The notes under the pieces are model-generated. The model did not search any database. It was not told the DNA's origin and saw only the letters and a program-made list of their open reading frames with translations. This document shows, in pieces, positions 22,856 to 34,500 of a stretch of DNA of 64,000 nt (positions are counted from its first letter, which is position 1; the number at the start of each line of letters is the position of its first letter). Where the stretch lies: the NCBI GenBank assembly GCA_019787685.1, contig JAHNUO010000001.1, positions 1,860,001 to 1,924,000 of the forward strand. The letters are read 5' to 3'. The translations under genes were made by a program, and so were the position numbers. The DNA comes from Chiua virens. Lineage: Eukaryota > Basidiomycota > Agaricomycetes > Boletales > Boletaceae.

Positions 22856-24809
22856 TTACCGGAGGAGGTCAATAATGCGCCTCGCGGAAGGTCGATCCTC
22901 AGGATTACTTTCCCAACACCCATCAGCCACTCGCCAGACTGGATCACTGCCTCTAACCGATTCTGGTCTATTCGGGCGTTGGTGCGCCCGGATGCACTGC
23001 AACATGTCCTTGGGTGGGAGCTCCTCAAATGGGATGTGGCCGGACAACATCTTATCACAAGAGAATCAACACCAAAGGTAGCTCTGGAGAAATTTAGACT
23101 TGCCTCATATAAGACACACCCAAAGGAATAAATGTCAGACTTGACAGTGGTTTTGGCGATTTCTCCCCCCAGCAGAAGTTCTGGTGCCATCCAATGGAGT
23201 GGGCTGTTTGCAAGACCGACACGCGTGGAATCAAGGTATTTGCCTGTATCGGAGGCGTATGATTGACCGAAGTCACCAAGACGTGCGTGACCCTCGTCGT
23301 CAACCAAAACATTATCCTATTGAATTTAAGAGATGACTAGAGTGGACGAAGTTGAATAGTTCTTACCCCTTTGAGATCTCCATGAATAATGGGCGGTTCA
23401 TGACAATGGATATATTCCAAGCCCTTGGCGATATCTTTGGCAAATCTCTTTGTGAGGGTGACCCAATCTCTAGTGTGCTCTCTCAAGTAATGTTTGACAC
23501 TACCATTCCTGTAGAACGGCGAGACCAGACCCATGAAGGAAGTGCCTTCTGCGACGACCCCCAAAAATGGAACAATATTCTTGTGCTGTAGAGTCTTCCA
23601 TAAGATAGCCTCACCAGCGAACAACTGGAAACACGGGAGTTAGCCTACAAGAACAGAATACACAAATGATTTCTGACCTCGAGACATTTAGTCATGCTAG
23701 CAGTGCTATTACACATGACCCTCTTGATAAAAACGTTGCCGCGGCGACCATTCATCGTCGCCATCATTGCCAAGCTGCTTCCACTAGGACCAAGAGCCTG
23801 CTCGTGAGAGATAGACGTGTGTGCGATCTGGAGAGCACGCGGAAGGTACGCAGATTTCCTTGCCATGCGATAGATGTGGGCACGTAGACGACGCTCGACG
23901 TCCTTCTCCTTTGTGTTCACGAGGAACTACAGGCGTATTCATGTTCATTATGATACCCGGAGAGAAGCGAAGACTGCATACCTCCCAAAGTAAATCTATG
24001 ACTTGCTCAGATTCTTTGAAATCAGGACCACGATTCCACCGAACGAGAGGTTCGTTGCATAATTCATACAGCTCTGGCTTTCTGCAGCAGTATAGGAGAT
24101 GACAAAGAAGATCCTTGTCATCGTCAGATATAGAAAAAGATTGAGCAAACAGAGATCGGTGCTGGCGGCATTTATACTCAGGCTGAGGAGGATGTGAATT
24201 GAATGTCAAAGGCCGTGTAACATGTTCCTTACATTCCATAAATCAACAAGAACGGATTTGATCATGGAATGGCGAGCGAGTTGTTTTACGCTGTTCCATT
24301 CTTTCCAATGGTTGGCATAGTCCACCAACTGGTGCAGATATCTGCATGTCATGTAAGTTGCACACTCAAATAAAAGGGAAAGGCGACACACCCGCCATTA
24401 CAGCAGGATACCAAATGCACATAAGTGTGCATAAACAGATTCTGATCACCGTCAATTGTCATGTAGGTGAGTACGTCTGTATTATAGTGATTCTCACCTT
24501 ATGGATACGGAGATGCTGAACTAATCTTAGAAACTCCTGTCTGGCCTCATTACCCAGAGGAGCGCGTGATAGGGCATCACGGAGCTTGTTATCGCCCGCC
24601 GTATACCTATTCTTGATCATCTCATCGAAAGCGCTGGCTGAAAGAGATGTTAGCCCCAAGCAAGCACAGAGCCAGGCAAACGGACATGGATGCTGTTGGG
24701 ATGCACCAAAGGTGTATGGGGGAGCAACAGGGTATCGGGCTTGGATCACGACTTGTGGTTGGTGGTAAATATGCTGAGGTGGTTGGGTATATCTAGGGTA
24801 GAACGACAT
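22856..24809 (-). CDS. TKL-like protein kinase, copy 2, catalytic motifs intact
   Basis: It has the same exon plan as copy 1. The protein begins MSFYPRYTQPPQHIYHQPQ at ATG 24809 and has a Pro/Gln/Tyr-rich head, then FDEMIKNRYTAGDNKLRDAL. The kinase domain keeps VFIKRVMCN (Lys), IIHGDLKG with the catalytic Asp, and RLGDFGQSYASDTGKYL (DFG). It also keeps LHWMAPELLLGG (APE) and ESNPEDRPSARRIIDLLR (C-lobe end, TAA near 22856). Three introns align with copy 1. It is expected to be active toward Ser, Thr or Tyr, though substrate is unknown. The glycine-rich loop is atypical (LGPSGSSLAMMATMNG) in both copies. Confidence 0.82.
24351..24508 (-). other. first intron of kinase copy 2, identical to that of copy 1
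   Basis: Counterpart of the intron in copy 1 (24353-24506 against 21452-21605, 154 of 154 bases alike). It carries the same hairpin at 24415-24432. The surrounding coding bases differ at many positions, for example ATGCGTTAATAACCCC in copy 1 against ATGCTGAACTAATCTT. Confidence 0.85.
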
Positions 24810-24869
24810 GGAAGTTTACCAGGTGTGGCGAGGGCAGATGAGCAGATAAATTGATGAGTCGAACAGGGC

Positions 24870-25090
24870 GCGCAGGACAGTTTAAGACACCACTCCAACG
24901 CTCACGTCGGTTAGATAGACACAAGACTTGACATTCGAGGGAAGGCAAGGTCGACACGGAGAACAAGACAGCTGTGGGTAGGTGGACCCACATGACGAGA
25001 AGGGTCCTTATATTCCTCGAGGGGGTCATGGAAACACCTGGTATTCATTGTACACTGTCAACATTGAAAGCTGACTTGATGGGGAACACT
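24870..25090 (-). promoter_or_regulatory. promoter/5' region of kinase copy 2
   Basis: Counterpart of 21966-22190, with about three substitutions in the best 165 bases. It ends close to the divergent DNAJC9-like gene whose ATG is at 25195, so it may also act as part of a bidirectional promoter. Confidence 0.6.
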
Positions 25091-25194
25091 AGCACTATTT
25101 CGATCCTTAGGCGGTCTTGGAAGAAAACAAGCAGGCGTGATGTCACAAGAACACCACGTGTGTCACATCGCGTAGCAACTACTTGCCTGCCACG

Positions 25195-26290
25195 ATGGAC
25201 TCGGACTCAGAAATGTCGCAGCTATTCCCCGGAGAGGACAACGTCGACCTGTACGACGTCCTCGCACTCAAATCGGATGCATCCCAGGAAGACATTCGAA
25301 AAGCGTACCGAAAACTTGCGCTCGTATATCATCCGGACAAACACGCCAGCGCGTCCGAGCACGGACCGTGCACACGCGTTGAAAGCGCTTCCAGCAGATC
25401 GGCTTCGCGTATGCAGTCCTCGGCGACGAAAAGCGGCGCAAGAAGTACGATAGGACGGGCACCACGGGCGAGGGTCTTCTTGATCCGGACGAGGATGGCG
25501 GTTGGGAGGCGTACTTTCAAGATCTCTTTGACAGCGTCACGCGTGGCAAACTCGACGAGATGAAGAAGGAATATCAAGGTAACTACGCGATGGATCACAC
25601 TCTTTGGAAATCTAATACCTTGCCATCTTAGCTTCTTCAGAAGAGGTCCAAGACCTCATCAAGGCATACCACGAAACGGAGGGTTCGCTCGGTGAAATCA
25701 TGAAACTCATTCCTCACTCGACCACAGACGACGAGCCACGGTTCATTGTCACTCTGTCCAACCTTGTAGCCCAGAAGGACCTACCTGACCTACCTCTTTG
25801 GCGTTCCACTTCCGGAGATGAGAAAGCCAAGCTCGTCCGAAAGAAACAAGCTACGAAGGAGGCCAAGGAGGTGGAGGAGCTGGCCAAGGAGCTCGGCGTT
25901 TGGGACGAATTCTACGGGTCAGGCAAAGTCGGTGGGCGCAAGGGGAAAGGGAAACAGAAGGAGCCCGCTGATGTCGAAGAAGATGTGTCGTCCCTACAGG
26001 CCCTCATTCTGCAGAGGCAGAAATCTAGAAATGGCTTTTTGGACAATCTGGCCGCCAAGTACATGGATGTGGAGGAGGAAAATTCGAGGAAAAAAGGCAA
26101 GAAGCGGAAGAATGTTACCGAACCTGAGGAGCCTGAGGAAACGGAGTCTCCACGAAAGAAGGCTCGCTCTACCCTTCCTGAGACCGATGAGGGGAAGACT
26201 GGCCGGTCCAAGCCCACCTCAGCAGGGAAGGCAAAGGCATCACGTGTGGAAAAGGGGAAGAAGGGAACTCGGGCCAAGAAGACACAGTAA
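25195..26290 (+). CDS. DnaJ/J-domain protein, DNAJC9-like, with apparent frameshifts
   Basis: An Hsp70 co-chaperone of the nuclear DNAJC9 kind, which in animals also binds histones. From ATG 25195 it reads [16 protein letters not shown] then [18 protein letters not shown] and the HPD motif ([10 protein letters not shown]). The J-domain then continues in two other frames: DRAHALK, then [19 protein letters not shown]. Two single-base shifts around 25370-25390 therefore break the reading frame, the second looking like an extra A in TTGAAAGC. After an intron near 25577-25631 come [31 protein letters not shown] and a long Lys/Glu-rich tail ending GTRAKKTQ. Homologues keep the J domain contiguous, so I take this as an assembly error or a recent lesion. 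Confidence 0.85.
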
Positions 26291-26412
26291 ATCCCATCTC
26301 AGGTTGTTTCTACCATATCATTCGTCTGTATTACCCTCCTTGTATTCCGCGTCATTCCCAACTACCGCGTAGATACGGTATGCTTGTATGATTGACCATA
26401 TTTATACGTATC

Positions 26413-29400
26413 TTAGAGATCAATGCCCAAACTCCTCCGTGCTTGCACGATAGCAACCAGCTCCTTGATACATTCCTCCAGAACGACCACATTATCCAAC
26501 AATTGTGACAAGGTGATGTGTGTCGGCATATGCTGGTCCTTGCCATCATCTGACTCTGGCTCGTCGACATGTTCGACATTCCCTCCCCACTGGCTCCCGG
26601 CCGAGAACACGTCTTCATCCGCGCCCCAACTCGACGTTTGAGTTGGTGTCCACAAGCTAGATGATTCAGACGGATCTGGTACAACGAACAGCTCAACAAC
26701 GATGTCTCGAGTCTGCTGATAGTGAGGGGCAAACGGTCTCGAGGAGGTAATAGCCTTGCTACCATCCTGCGACTGTGTCTGAGGCACCGTGGATGCTTGT
26801 GCCTTTGACTTGTTCTTCCTCGGGGTGAGGAACGACACGAGCGATGAAGACGTAGACGTCTTTGGCTTGGATTTGGTACCCGAGGACGAGGCCGAGTTAG
26901 AAGGGGCGTTTGAATGCCCCAAGTCTACCGCCGGCTCGAGAACGAGCGTCAACGCATCCGTCAAGTTCTCCGAAAACAGCAAACCCTGTCGACGTTCGAG
27001 CAGGTACTTGTCAAAATCGTCCACAAGCATACGATAGCGCTCGAGTTGCCCAACGAGGCTCTGGAAGATCGTGTATACGACCGGGCGTGAATGCTCATCG
27101 AGTCGAGCGGCGGGGAGAATGTTGGTTTCTGTGGCAAGCTTTTCATCAATCTCAAAATCGATAGAGCGGTCATCTTGCAGTTCCTCCAGCAGAACGTCAT
27201 CTGACGTTACTCTGGACTGTGGCGTATCGTTCGCATTGCAGGTCAGCCAACCTGCAATTGACCTGTTGGGACAAAGTACCAATTCGGCCAATACGCCCGT
27301 CAACGATATATTCGTCTTGGGCGAGTTAGAAAAGAATTTGCGTAATGAGTCCAGAACGACGGAAAGGATCGGGTCTTTGACGTTCAGCCGGTGTCTTTGT
27401 TTCGATCGAGATTCGAGGTTTTCGTCGGCGCCTATGTGGAAGCAGGAATGACTTTGGATGGATATAAGAGCGTCGCGCAAGTAATGGTCATAGCCCGTGC
27501 TGAAAGCGTCGTCGTTGTGTGATGGGTCAATGCGTGATACGAGAGCAAGATAGAGACCCATCTCGCGTTCGTGAGTAGAAAACGTTGTTTCTGGTTGGAA
27601 ATACGTTGGCAGAGAAGAAGCAGACGGGGATCTAGGTTCCTCTGTACCAGGATAAATGAATTCTTCCTCATCACTATCCTCCCCCTGTGGCGTTGGAAGC
27701 ACAAAAGGCATGTCCATGGCAGGCTCTGGATAGCTCGTTGCACTTGTGGAAGGAATGACAAAAATGAGTCCATCTACGCAGATTACGACACCGCTGTGTA
27801 AGCATCGTCTGGAAAAGCTGGAAGTTGCTGTTACAGTGGCTTGGTTCTGCGAGCGGAGATTGGAGAGGAGAAGATCCTTCAAGGTGAAACGAGCCATGGT
27901 AGTAAAGTATTCCGACTGCCGGCTGGAATCTGGGGCTTCCATTTCCAATAACCGCATTGCGCTACTCTTGCGGTGGTGTAGCTTCGTGGTCTTGTCCACA
28001 ACGTTGCTCGAGCGCGATTGGGGTGGCAGTATTGCCACTGAGATTGAGCATCCCGTGGAGTCGATGGCGTGACTTCCCGATATCTTCGCTATCCTCGCTC
28101 ATGAGGAAGTCGATAAGGAGGTCAGAGAGCTGGCCGTCTCGGAGAGTTCGTATCATGATATCGATGTAAGACATAACGGCGAACCGCGCTGCCATCTAAA
28201 TCCGAGCACTCGAGGATAGAAGGGTAAAGCACGTTTTCTAGAAATATTCTGCGCACAGCATCAAGGATTGACTGCACGATGGAAGCACCGACAAGACCTT
28301 GCGCATCGACCGTATTGCCTTCTGCATCACGAATTTTATTTCGTCGAATAATGTCCTGTAGAAACTCGAGAAGTTTAAGGAGGTGGTCTAGACGTGCCTT
28401 GAAGTCGGGACTAGTAGACTCCTCAAGGCCGAGAGCACGGTTCTTGTCTGCCTGAACTTCTTCTTCCTCCTTTTCTTCCTCAGTCGCTGGGCCTGTGCTG
28501 CCGAGGACCATGCCAGCTGGACTAGTATCTTGGGTCATCGGAGAACGAACCTCGAGCTTGGAGGGCAATAGGGAATAAACGGCGCCCAAGCCGGCGCCCA
28601 GCACATCGGAGAAATCACCGTCCACGATGTACTCTGCGAGCGCGAGCGCGGCATCTGTAATTGGATCTCCAGTCACTTGGTCGGACGCCACTTCCCCTCG
28701 TGTGGGGTTGGGACCTCCTGGGGACATGGCCACATCCATCAGAAAAAGAAGTCCAGCACGGGCAAAATCACCGATCTGGCCTTCTCGATGAGCGAAACGG
28801 AGGAGATAGTTGAACAGTAGGAACTCGTATTCGGGTTTCCTTGCAGCAGACGTGATAGTTGCTTGTGATGGAGTTGGAGAAAGGACATGTCTTGAGGCGT
28901 CGTCAGGTTTCACCGAGGGGTCCTTCTCGTCCTCCTCGTCTTCGTCGTCTTCCTCCACAGCGAACAGTGGCTCAGAACGGTACCAGTGTTTATCATGGAA
29001 GAATATCATCAGCAATTCCCGGTAAGTGCGGATACGGCTGCACAAAATGCAGAGCAAGTTAACCACTGTGCAAAAGTGAATCATATATCTTGCTCAAGCA
29101 CGCACGACTCACAGTCTGACTCGTATACAGAGGGTTGACTCCGTACAGTGTTCTTGGCAGCTCCCATGGCTCTATTACGACCGTCCAACTGTTCCTGCAG
29201 ATCGTCTCCGACGCAATTGCGAAGGAGCCGGAGTACAGCTCTGTGGACGGCCGAGTGGACGAGAAATTGTTCGTCCATAAGAACGACCATGTTTTGTGCG
29301 GCGCGGAGAACCTCTGCTTGTATTCCTGAGGGGCGATCGGGTTCACTGAGACGAACCAGGGTTCCTAATACATCTGCACGCGAATATTAGAGACTCCCAC

Positions 29401-29780
29401 GGAGATACAGGAAAGCCTGACCATTCTTTAAAAGATACTCTAGACAAGCGCCGGTACCGCTTCAAGGGAGTCAACGACGGTGGGTGCGTGAGGCAAGGGA
29501 GGTGTACGGACCCTTCCTCTGTCCGAGATGATTCCCATACAAGCGAATCTACCATAGACCGAAGGCGAGCTGGTACATCGGTCGACTCGATCCCTCTCAT
29601 AAGCTGTCGTTCATCGGGATGTTCGAGTGTGGTCTGCTGATGTTAACGATGAAGGGCACGAGCTGATGGTGGACGAACCTTGATCAGATTCCATGATTTG
29701 TTGAATTCTCCAGCATGGTCGTGTACCGGTTTGGGAGATGGTTGACTAGTAGCTCTTAGAAACTTGGAGAAGTAGTCCAT
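26413..29780 (-). CDS. FHIP/RAI16-like protein (Fts-Hook-interacting type)
   Basis: In other eukaryotes this family links the FTS-Hook complex to dynein cargo. The start MDYFSKFLRATSQPS is at ATG 29780. Exons read PARLRSMVDSLVWESSRTEE, CLEYLLKNGVLGTLVRL, and VNLLCILCSRIRTYRELLMI. FFHDKHWYRSEPLFAVEEDD, FLLFNYLLRFAHREGQIGDF and ARAGLLFLMDVAMSP follow. The last long exon (28038-26413) ends RRSLGIDL at TAA 26413. A frame jump lies near 28185 (CSDLDGSAV then AVMSYIDIMIRTL), with another near 28010-28030 where LSGNTATP joins the KTTKLHHRKSSAMRL frame. Both are likely single-base indels. The C-terminal part is Ser/Asp-rich (SSSLVSFLTPRKNKSK) and low in conserved motifs. It converges with the J-protein gene. 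Confidence 0.8.
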
Positions 29781-29913
29781 GGTCGACGCGAGGAGACACG
29801 ATCAGCCCTTCACGTGACAAATACAAGTACTACATATTACATGGTCTCTAGCATCGCAACCCTGGTACAACCCCAAATCCGATCTCCAGCTCCGCTCATG
29901 TTTCCGATCCTCC

Positions 29914-31496
29914 TCAGGAGAATGACAGTCGCGCCTGTTTTAACTCGGTCTTGAATTTCGAGGTATGCCGGGGAGTAGATGGTAATAGTTCCTTTGGGAG
30001 TATTGGTGGCTTGAGCGTGGTTATCGGCTTCAAGGGCTTGATCGCCCTCTCCATTATCGCCTGTTGCTGCTCGGATGTTTTAGATGGAAGAGAACGGGAA
30101 GTTCGCAATTGGATGTCAGGTTTGGTGTCACTCAGGGAGGATGATGGAGGCTTGTCGGAGATACACTCTACAAAGACGGACTTTATGCTTCTTGCAAACG
30201 GATTGCGTGGTTTGACGGACGTGGCAATTCGTAGTTTTTCCAGAGCAAACTCGCTCTTGACCTTGAGTCGTTTTTTGGCAGATTGATGGACCAGATCGGC
30301 AACGGCGTCTGAACCACGTTTGTGCAGGCGAGCGCGATCAACTTTGAGGGGTTTATCTAGTGCCTGACCCGACGAACGAGCAACAGGCGCATTGTCCGAG
30401 GAGGCACGCATATCCAGGATTGTCCACGGGGGCGGTGATCGAGCGATGGCCAATGGATCCAACCGACCGCCCTTTGAGGATTGGATTGCCTGTGCAGAGA
30501 ATGGAAGGATCCTCTTTTTGGTCGAGGTGTTGTCGTAAAATGAAGATGCGTTGGAGACAGGTTGATCGATTGATCGATCCACAGGGACTACGGGAGTAAT
30601 AGATGGCATGACTTCGGATGGTTTCCGGGGGGGCGGAATAAAGACGACGGTAGATGATATAGCCCTGATAGCTGATTCTGAGTGAGAAGTGTGGACGGGG
30701 ACGACTTTCTTTGAACGGGACGGAAAGGGGAGATCGTGAATATGTATGCGAAAGACGGACTGGGGAGGACAGGAGTAGAGGAGTATAGGATGGGGAGCGG
30801 AGCGGGCCACCTTTTCCAGGGAGCAAAGAGCGGAAGAGATCGGGGCAGGATGGAACAGGGAACTGTTGGCAGAGGGGTGGAAGCCGAGGGAGGAGAGGTA
30901 TGCATGGACCGCGGAAGGGGAGCAGCGGGTGAAGCGCAAGTCTGGGGGTGATGGGTTGGGACGGAACGGGACAAGGGAAAAGAGGGGGACAAACCAAGGG
31001 CAGAGAGGAGGGGAAACTTGACGAGTGCGGGGAGAATGTCGTCGTCTATGTTTGGGCAGCCGTGGAGACGGAGCAGTCTGAGGGCCAAAGGACCACCGTG
31101 GACGAGACCACGTGAGAGGGCGGTGAGGGGATAAGAGGAGATGGAACAACCACGGAGATCGAGGGCGACCAAGCGGTGAAGGGTGCGGAGACTGGCGATG
31201 TCGTCGTCGCGGAGACTGCTGCAATTTGGAAGGGAGAGGATGGTGACCAGCGAGAAATCGGGGGTGTCGTTTATTCTTTGAAGTGAGGGGAGGGCGGGGT
31301 GTGACCAAGACAGGTCCAAGTCATGGCAGTGTGGTGGAAGTGGGTGGACGAGTTGAGCGAGTGTGGCCCATGTGGAGGGGTCGCGGGTGTTTGCGAAGGC
31401 GTCGAGGATGACGGGAGATGAATGTATGCGCGTTTGATTTGGGAGTTGATCCGGGTATCGGGCGAGTACGTTGATGCAGAGAACGGCGAGCGACAT
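29914..31496 (-). CDS. hypothetical protein: leucine-rich N-terminus and basic disordered C-terminus, with one frameshift
   Basis: ATG 31496 starts MSLAVLCINVLARYPDQLP. The N-terminal 170 residues resemble leucine-rich repeats of the F-box or RNI type: LVTILSLPNCSSLRDDDIA, then LHRLVALDLRGCSISSYPL, then LALRLLRLHGCPNIDDDIL. Near 30985 a run of five C requires a one-base change, because FPLLSALGL continues in another frame as LFSLVPFRPNPSPP. From there the protein is Ser/Pro/Lys-rich and ends KFKTELKQARLSFS at 29914. It has SIKSVFVE and KKRLKVK basic patches. The whole is about 520 residues and I know no named homologue. Its ATG is only 50 bp from that of the glucan synthase. Confidence 0.6.
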
Positions 31497-31546
31497 TGTC
31501 AATAATTCTCACGCAACCCTCATTCTTTCCTCCACGCTCCCTTCAA

Positions 31547-34500
31547 ATGGCCCATCCCTATCCACTCCCTCAGCCTATACGTCAGGACTACTACGACAAC
31601 GACTCAGAGACCGCGTCTCCCTACGCGAGCACTACCAGACTCGCTGCCAACCATAACTACTACGACAACAACTCTTACAATAGTTCGTTCTTTTCTCTCT
31701 TTTCTCTCCCTCAGTTCACCCCCATCCAGCGGACAACTCCGATGCTGGCCATGGTACCCGTTCCTATGCTCCCTCTATTGTCTCACAGGCCAGCCAGTCC
31801 TATGGCTCCCCCTTTGGCGACCCCGGTCAGGGTGTGTATCCATACCCCGCTTGGTCCCCTGACAAGCAAATCCCGATATCCATGGAAGAGATAGAGGACA
31901 TCTTCCTCGACCTCACCCAAAAGTTTGGTTTCCAACGCGACTCTATGCGCAACATGGTCCGTCTCTTGTTTTTGTTTCTCTTCCCCTTCTCACCCCCCTT
32001 CAGTTCGATTTTCTCATGCAGCAGCTCGACTCCAAGGCTTCCCGCATGAGTCCAAACCAGGCTCTCCTCACTCTTCATGCAGACTACATCGGCGGTCAAC
32101 ATGCAAACTATCGCAAGTGGTATTTCGCCGCCCAACTCAACCTCGACGATGCCGTTGGTCAGTCACAGAACCCCGGTCTACAACGTCTCAGGAGCGTCAA
32201 AGGCGGTGCCGTCAAAACACCTGGCTCGAAGCACCTTGACAGCGCTCTCAACCGTTGGCGCAATGCTATGAACAGCATGAGCCAGTATGACCGTCTTCGC
32301 CAAATCGCCCTCTACCTTCTCTGCTGGGGTGAAGCCGGAAACGTTCGCTTCGCCCCAGAATGTCTCTGCTTCATTTTCAAGTGTGCCGACGATTACTATC
32401 GCAGTTCAGAGTGTCAAAATAGCGTCGAGCCCGTCCAGGAGGGTCTCTACCTCGAGACCATCATCAAACCCCTTTACAAGTTCATGCGCGATCAGGGTTA
32501 CGAGGTCGTCGATGGCAAATTCGTCCGAAGGGAGAAAGATCACGACCAGGTCATTGGTTATGACGACATCAACCAGCTATTTTGGTACCCAGAGGGCCTC
32601 GCTCGTATCGTACTCGATAATAACGTGCGTCACTTCATTCATTTACATCCCCTTTCTCATCTCGTCTAGTCTCGCTTGGTTGACATATCCCCCACCAAAC
32701 GCTATTTGAGCTTGCGACGCGTAGGACTGGACCAGAGTCTTTTTCAAAACTTACTTTGAGAAGCGTTCCACTGCACATCTTCTCGTCAATTTCAACCGCG
32801 TCTGGATTCTCCATGTCTCATTCTACTGGTTCTACACCGCTTTCAACTCTCCCAAGGTCTACGCTCCTCCGAACAAGCAGTTCCCTTCTCCCGCTATGAC
32901 ATGGTCTGCTACAGCCTTAGGCGGTGCCGTTGCCACCCTCATCATGATTTCTGCCACCTTCGCCGAATTCATGTACATCCCCACCACTTGGAACAATGCC
33001 TCCCACCTCACTACGCGCTTGATCTTTCTGCTCGTCATCCTCGCCTTGACGGGAGGTCCAACGGTCTACATCTCCTTTGTCGAGAACCAGGTTGTCCCCA
33101 CCAAATCTCAGATACCTCTCATAGTGGGCATCGTGCAGTTCTTCATTTCTGTGGTTGCCGCCGTCACATTCGGTTTGTTCCCCTCTGGTCGAATGTTTGG
33201 CGACCGTGTCGCAGGCAAGTCACGCAAGTATATGGCCTCGCAGACGTTTACTGCATCGTATCCCGAGCTTCCGCGTTCTGCCCGCACCGCCAGCATCATG
33301 CTTTGGCTTCTCGTCTTCAGCTGCAAATTTGCCGAGTCCTATTTCTTCCTGACGAGTTCCTTTAGTTCTCCTATTGCTGTCATGGCGCAGACAACCGTGC
33401 AGGGCTGCAGCGACAAATACTTTGGGAAATCACTCTGCTCCCACCAAGTCGCCTTCACGTTGGCGATCATGTACGTTATGGACCTCATCTTGTTCTTCCT
33501 GGACACGTACCTGTGGTACATCATCTGGCTCGTCGTTTTCTCTGTTGCCCGGTCATTTGCCCTCGGGCTGTCGATATGGACTCCGTGGAAGGACGTTTAC
33601 ACGCGTATGCCCAAACGGATCTATGCCAAGTTGCTCGCCACTGCCGAGATGGAGGTCAAGTATAAGCCCAAAGTCCTCGTCTCGCAAGTTTGGAATGCGA
33701 TCATCATCTCCATGTACCGTGAACATCTCCTGTCGATCGATCACGTCCAGCGGCTTCTCTACCACCAAGTTGACGGTCAAGATGGTCGTCGCATGCTACG
33801 TGCCCCACCGTTCTTCACCAGTCAAAATGGCTCGGACTACAAGAATACCTACTTCCCAGCGGACGGCGAAGCGGAACGACGCATCTCGTTCCTCGCCTCG
33901 TCCCTCACTACTGCGCTTCCTGAACCTCTGCCTGTCGACGCCATGCCCACATTCACGGTCCTTGTTCCTCATTACTCTGAAAAGATCTTACTGAGTCTCC
34001 GGGAAATCATCCGCGAGGAAGATCAGAATACCCGTGTAACGCTACTCGAATACTTGAAGCAGTTGCATCCTGTTGAATGGGATAACTTCGTCAAGGACAC
34101 GAAGATCCTTGCAGAAGAATCGGAACATCCGGACACCATCAACGAAAAGACCAAAGCGGATGATCTCCCTTTCTACTGTATCGGTTTCAAAACGTCTTCC
34201 CCCGAATATACGCTGCGTACGCGCATCTGGGCCTCGCTCCGTGCTCAGACGCTCTATCGTACCGTTTCTGGCATGATGAATTACTCCAAGGCTATCAAGC
34301 TTCTGTACCGTGTGGAAAATCCTGGCATCGTTTCCATGTTTGGAGGGAATACGGAGAAGCTCGAACGGGAGTTGGAGAGAATGTCGCGGCGCAAGTTCAA
34401 GTTTACCATCTCGATGCAACGCTATTCCAAGTTTAACAAGGAGGAGCATGAGAACGCTGAATTCTTATTGCGTGCGTACCCAGATTTGCAGATTGCTTTC

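Larger units (their letters stand above)
19735..25090. repeat. tandem segmental duplication containing two kinase genes (period about 2.9 kb)
   Basis: Two copies of about 2.4 kb lie head to tail, roughly 19735-22190 and 22625-25090, separated by a unique spacer (about 22191-22624). Matching landmarks are the 3' trailer (atcccagtatctttgcg versus atcccagtgtctttacgg), the kinase coding exons, the intron near 21450/24353, and the promoter block near 22058/24974. Offsets range from 2889 to 2916 bp, which shows small indels. Coding exons differ clearly, whereas the promoter and first intron are nearly or fully identical. Confidence 0.88.
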
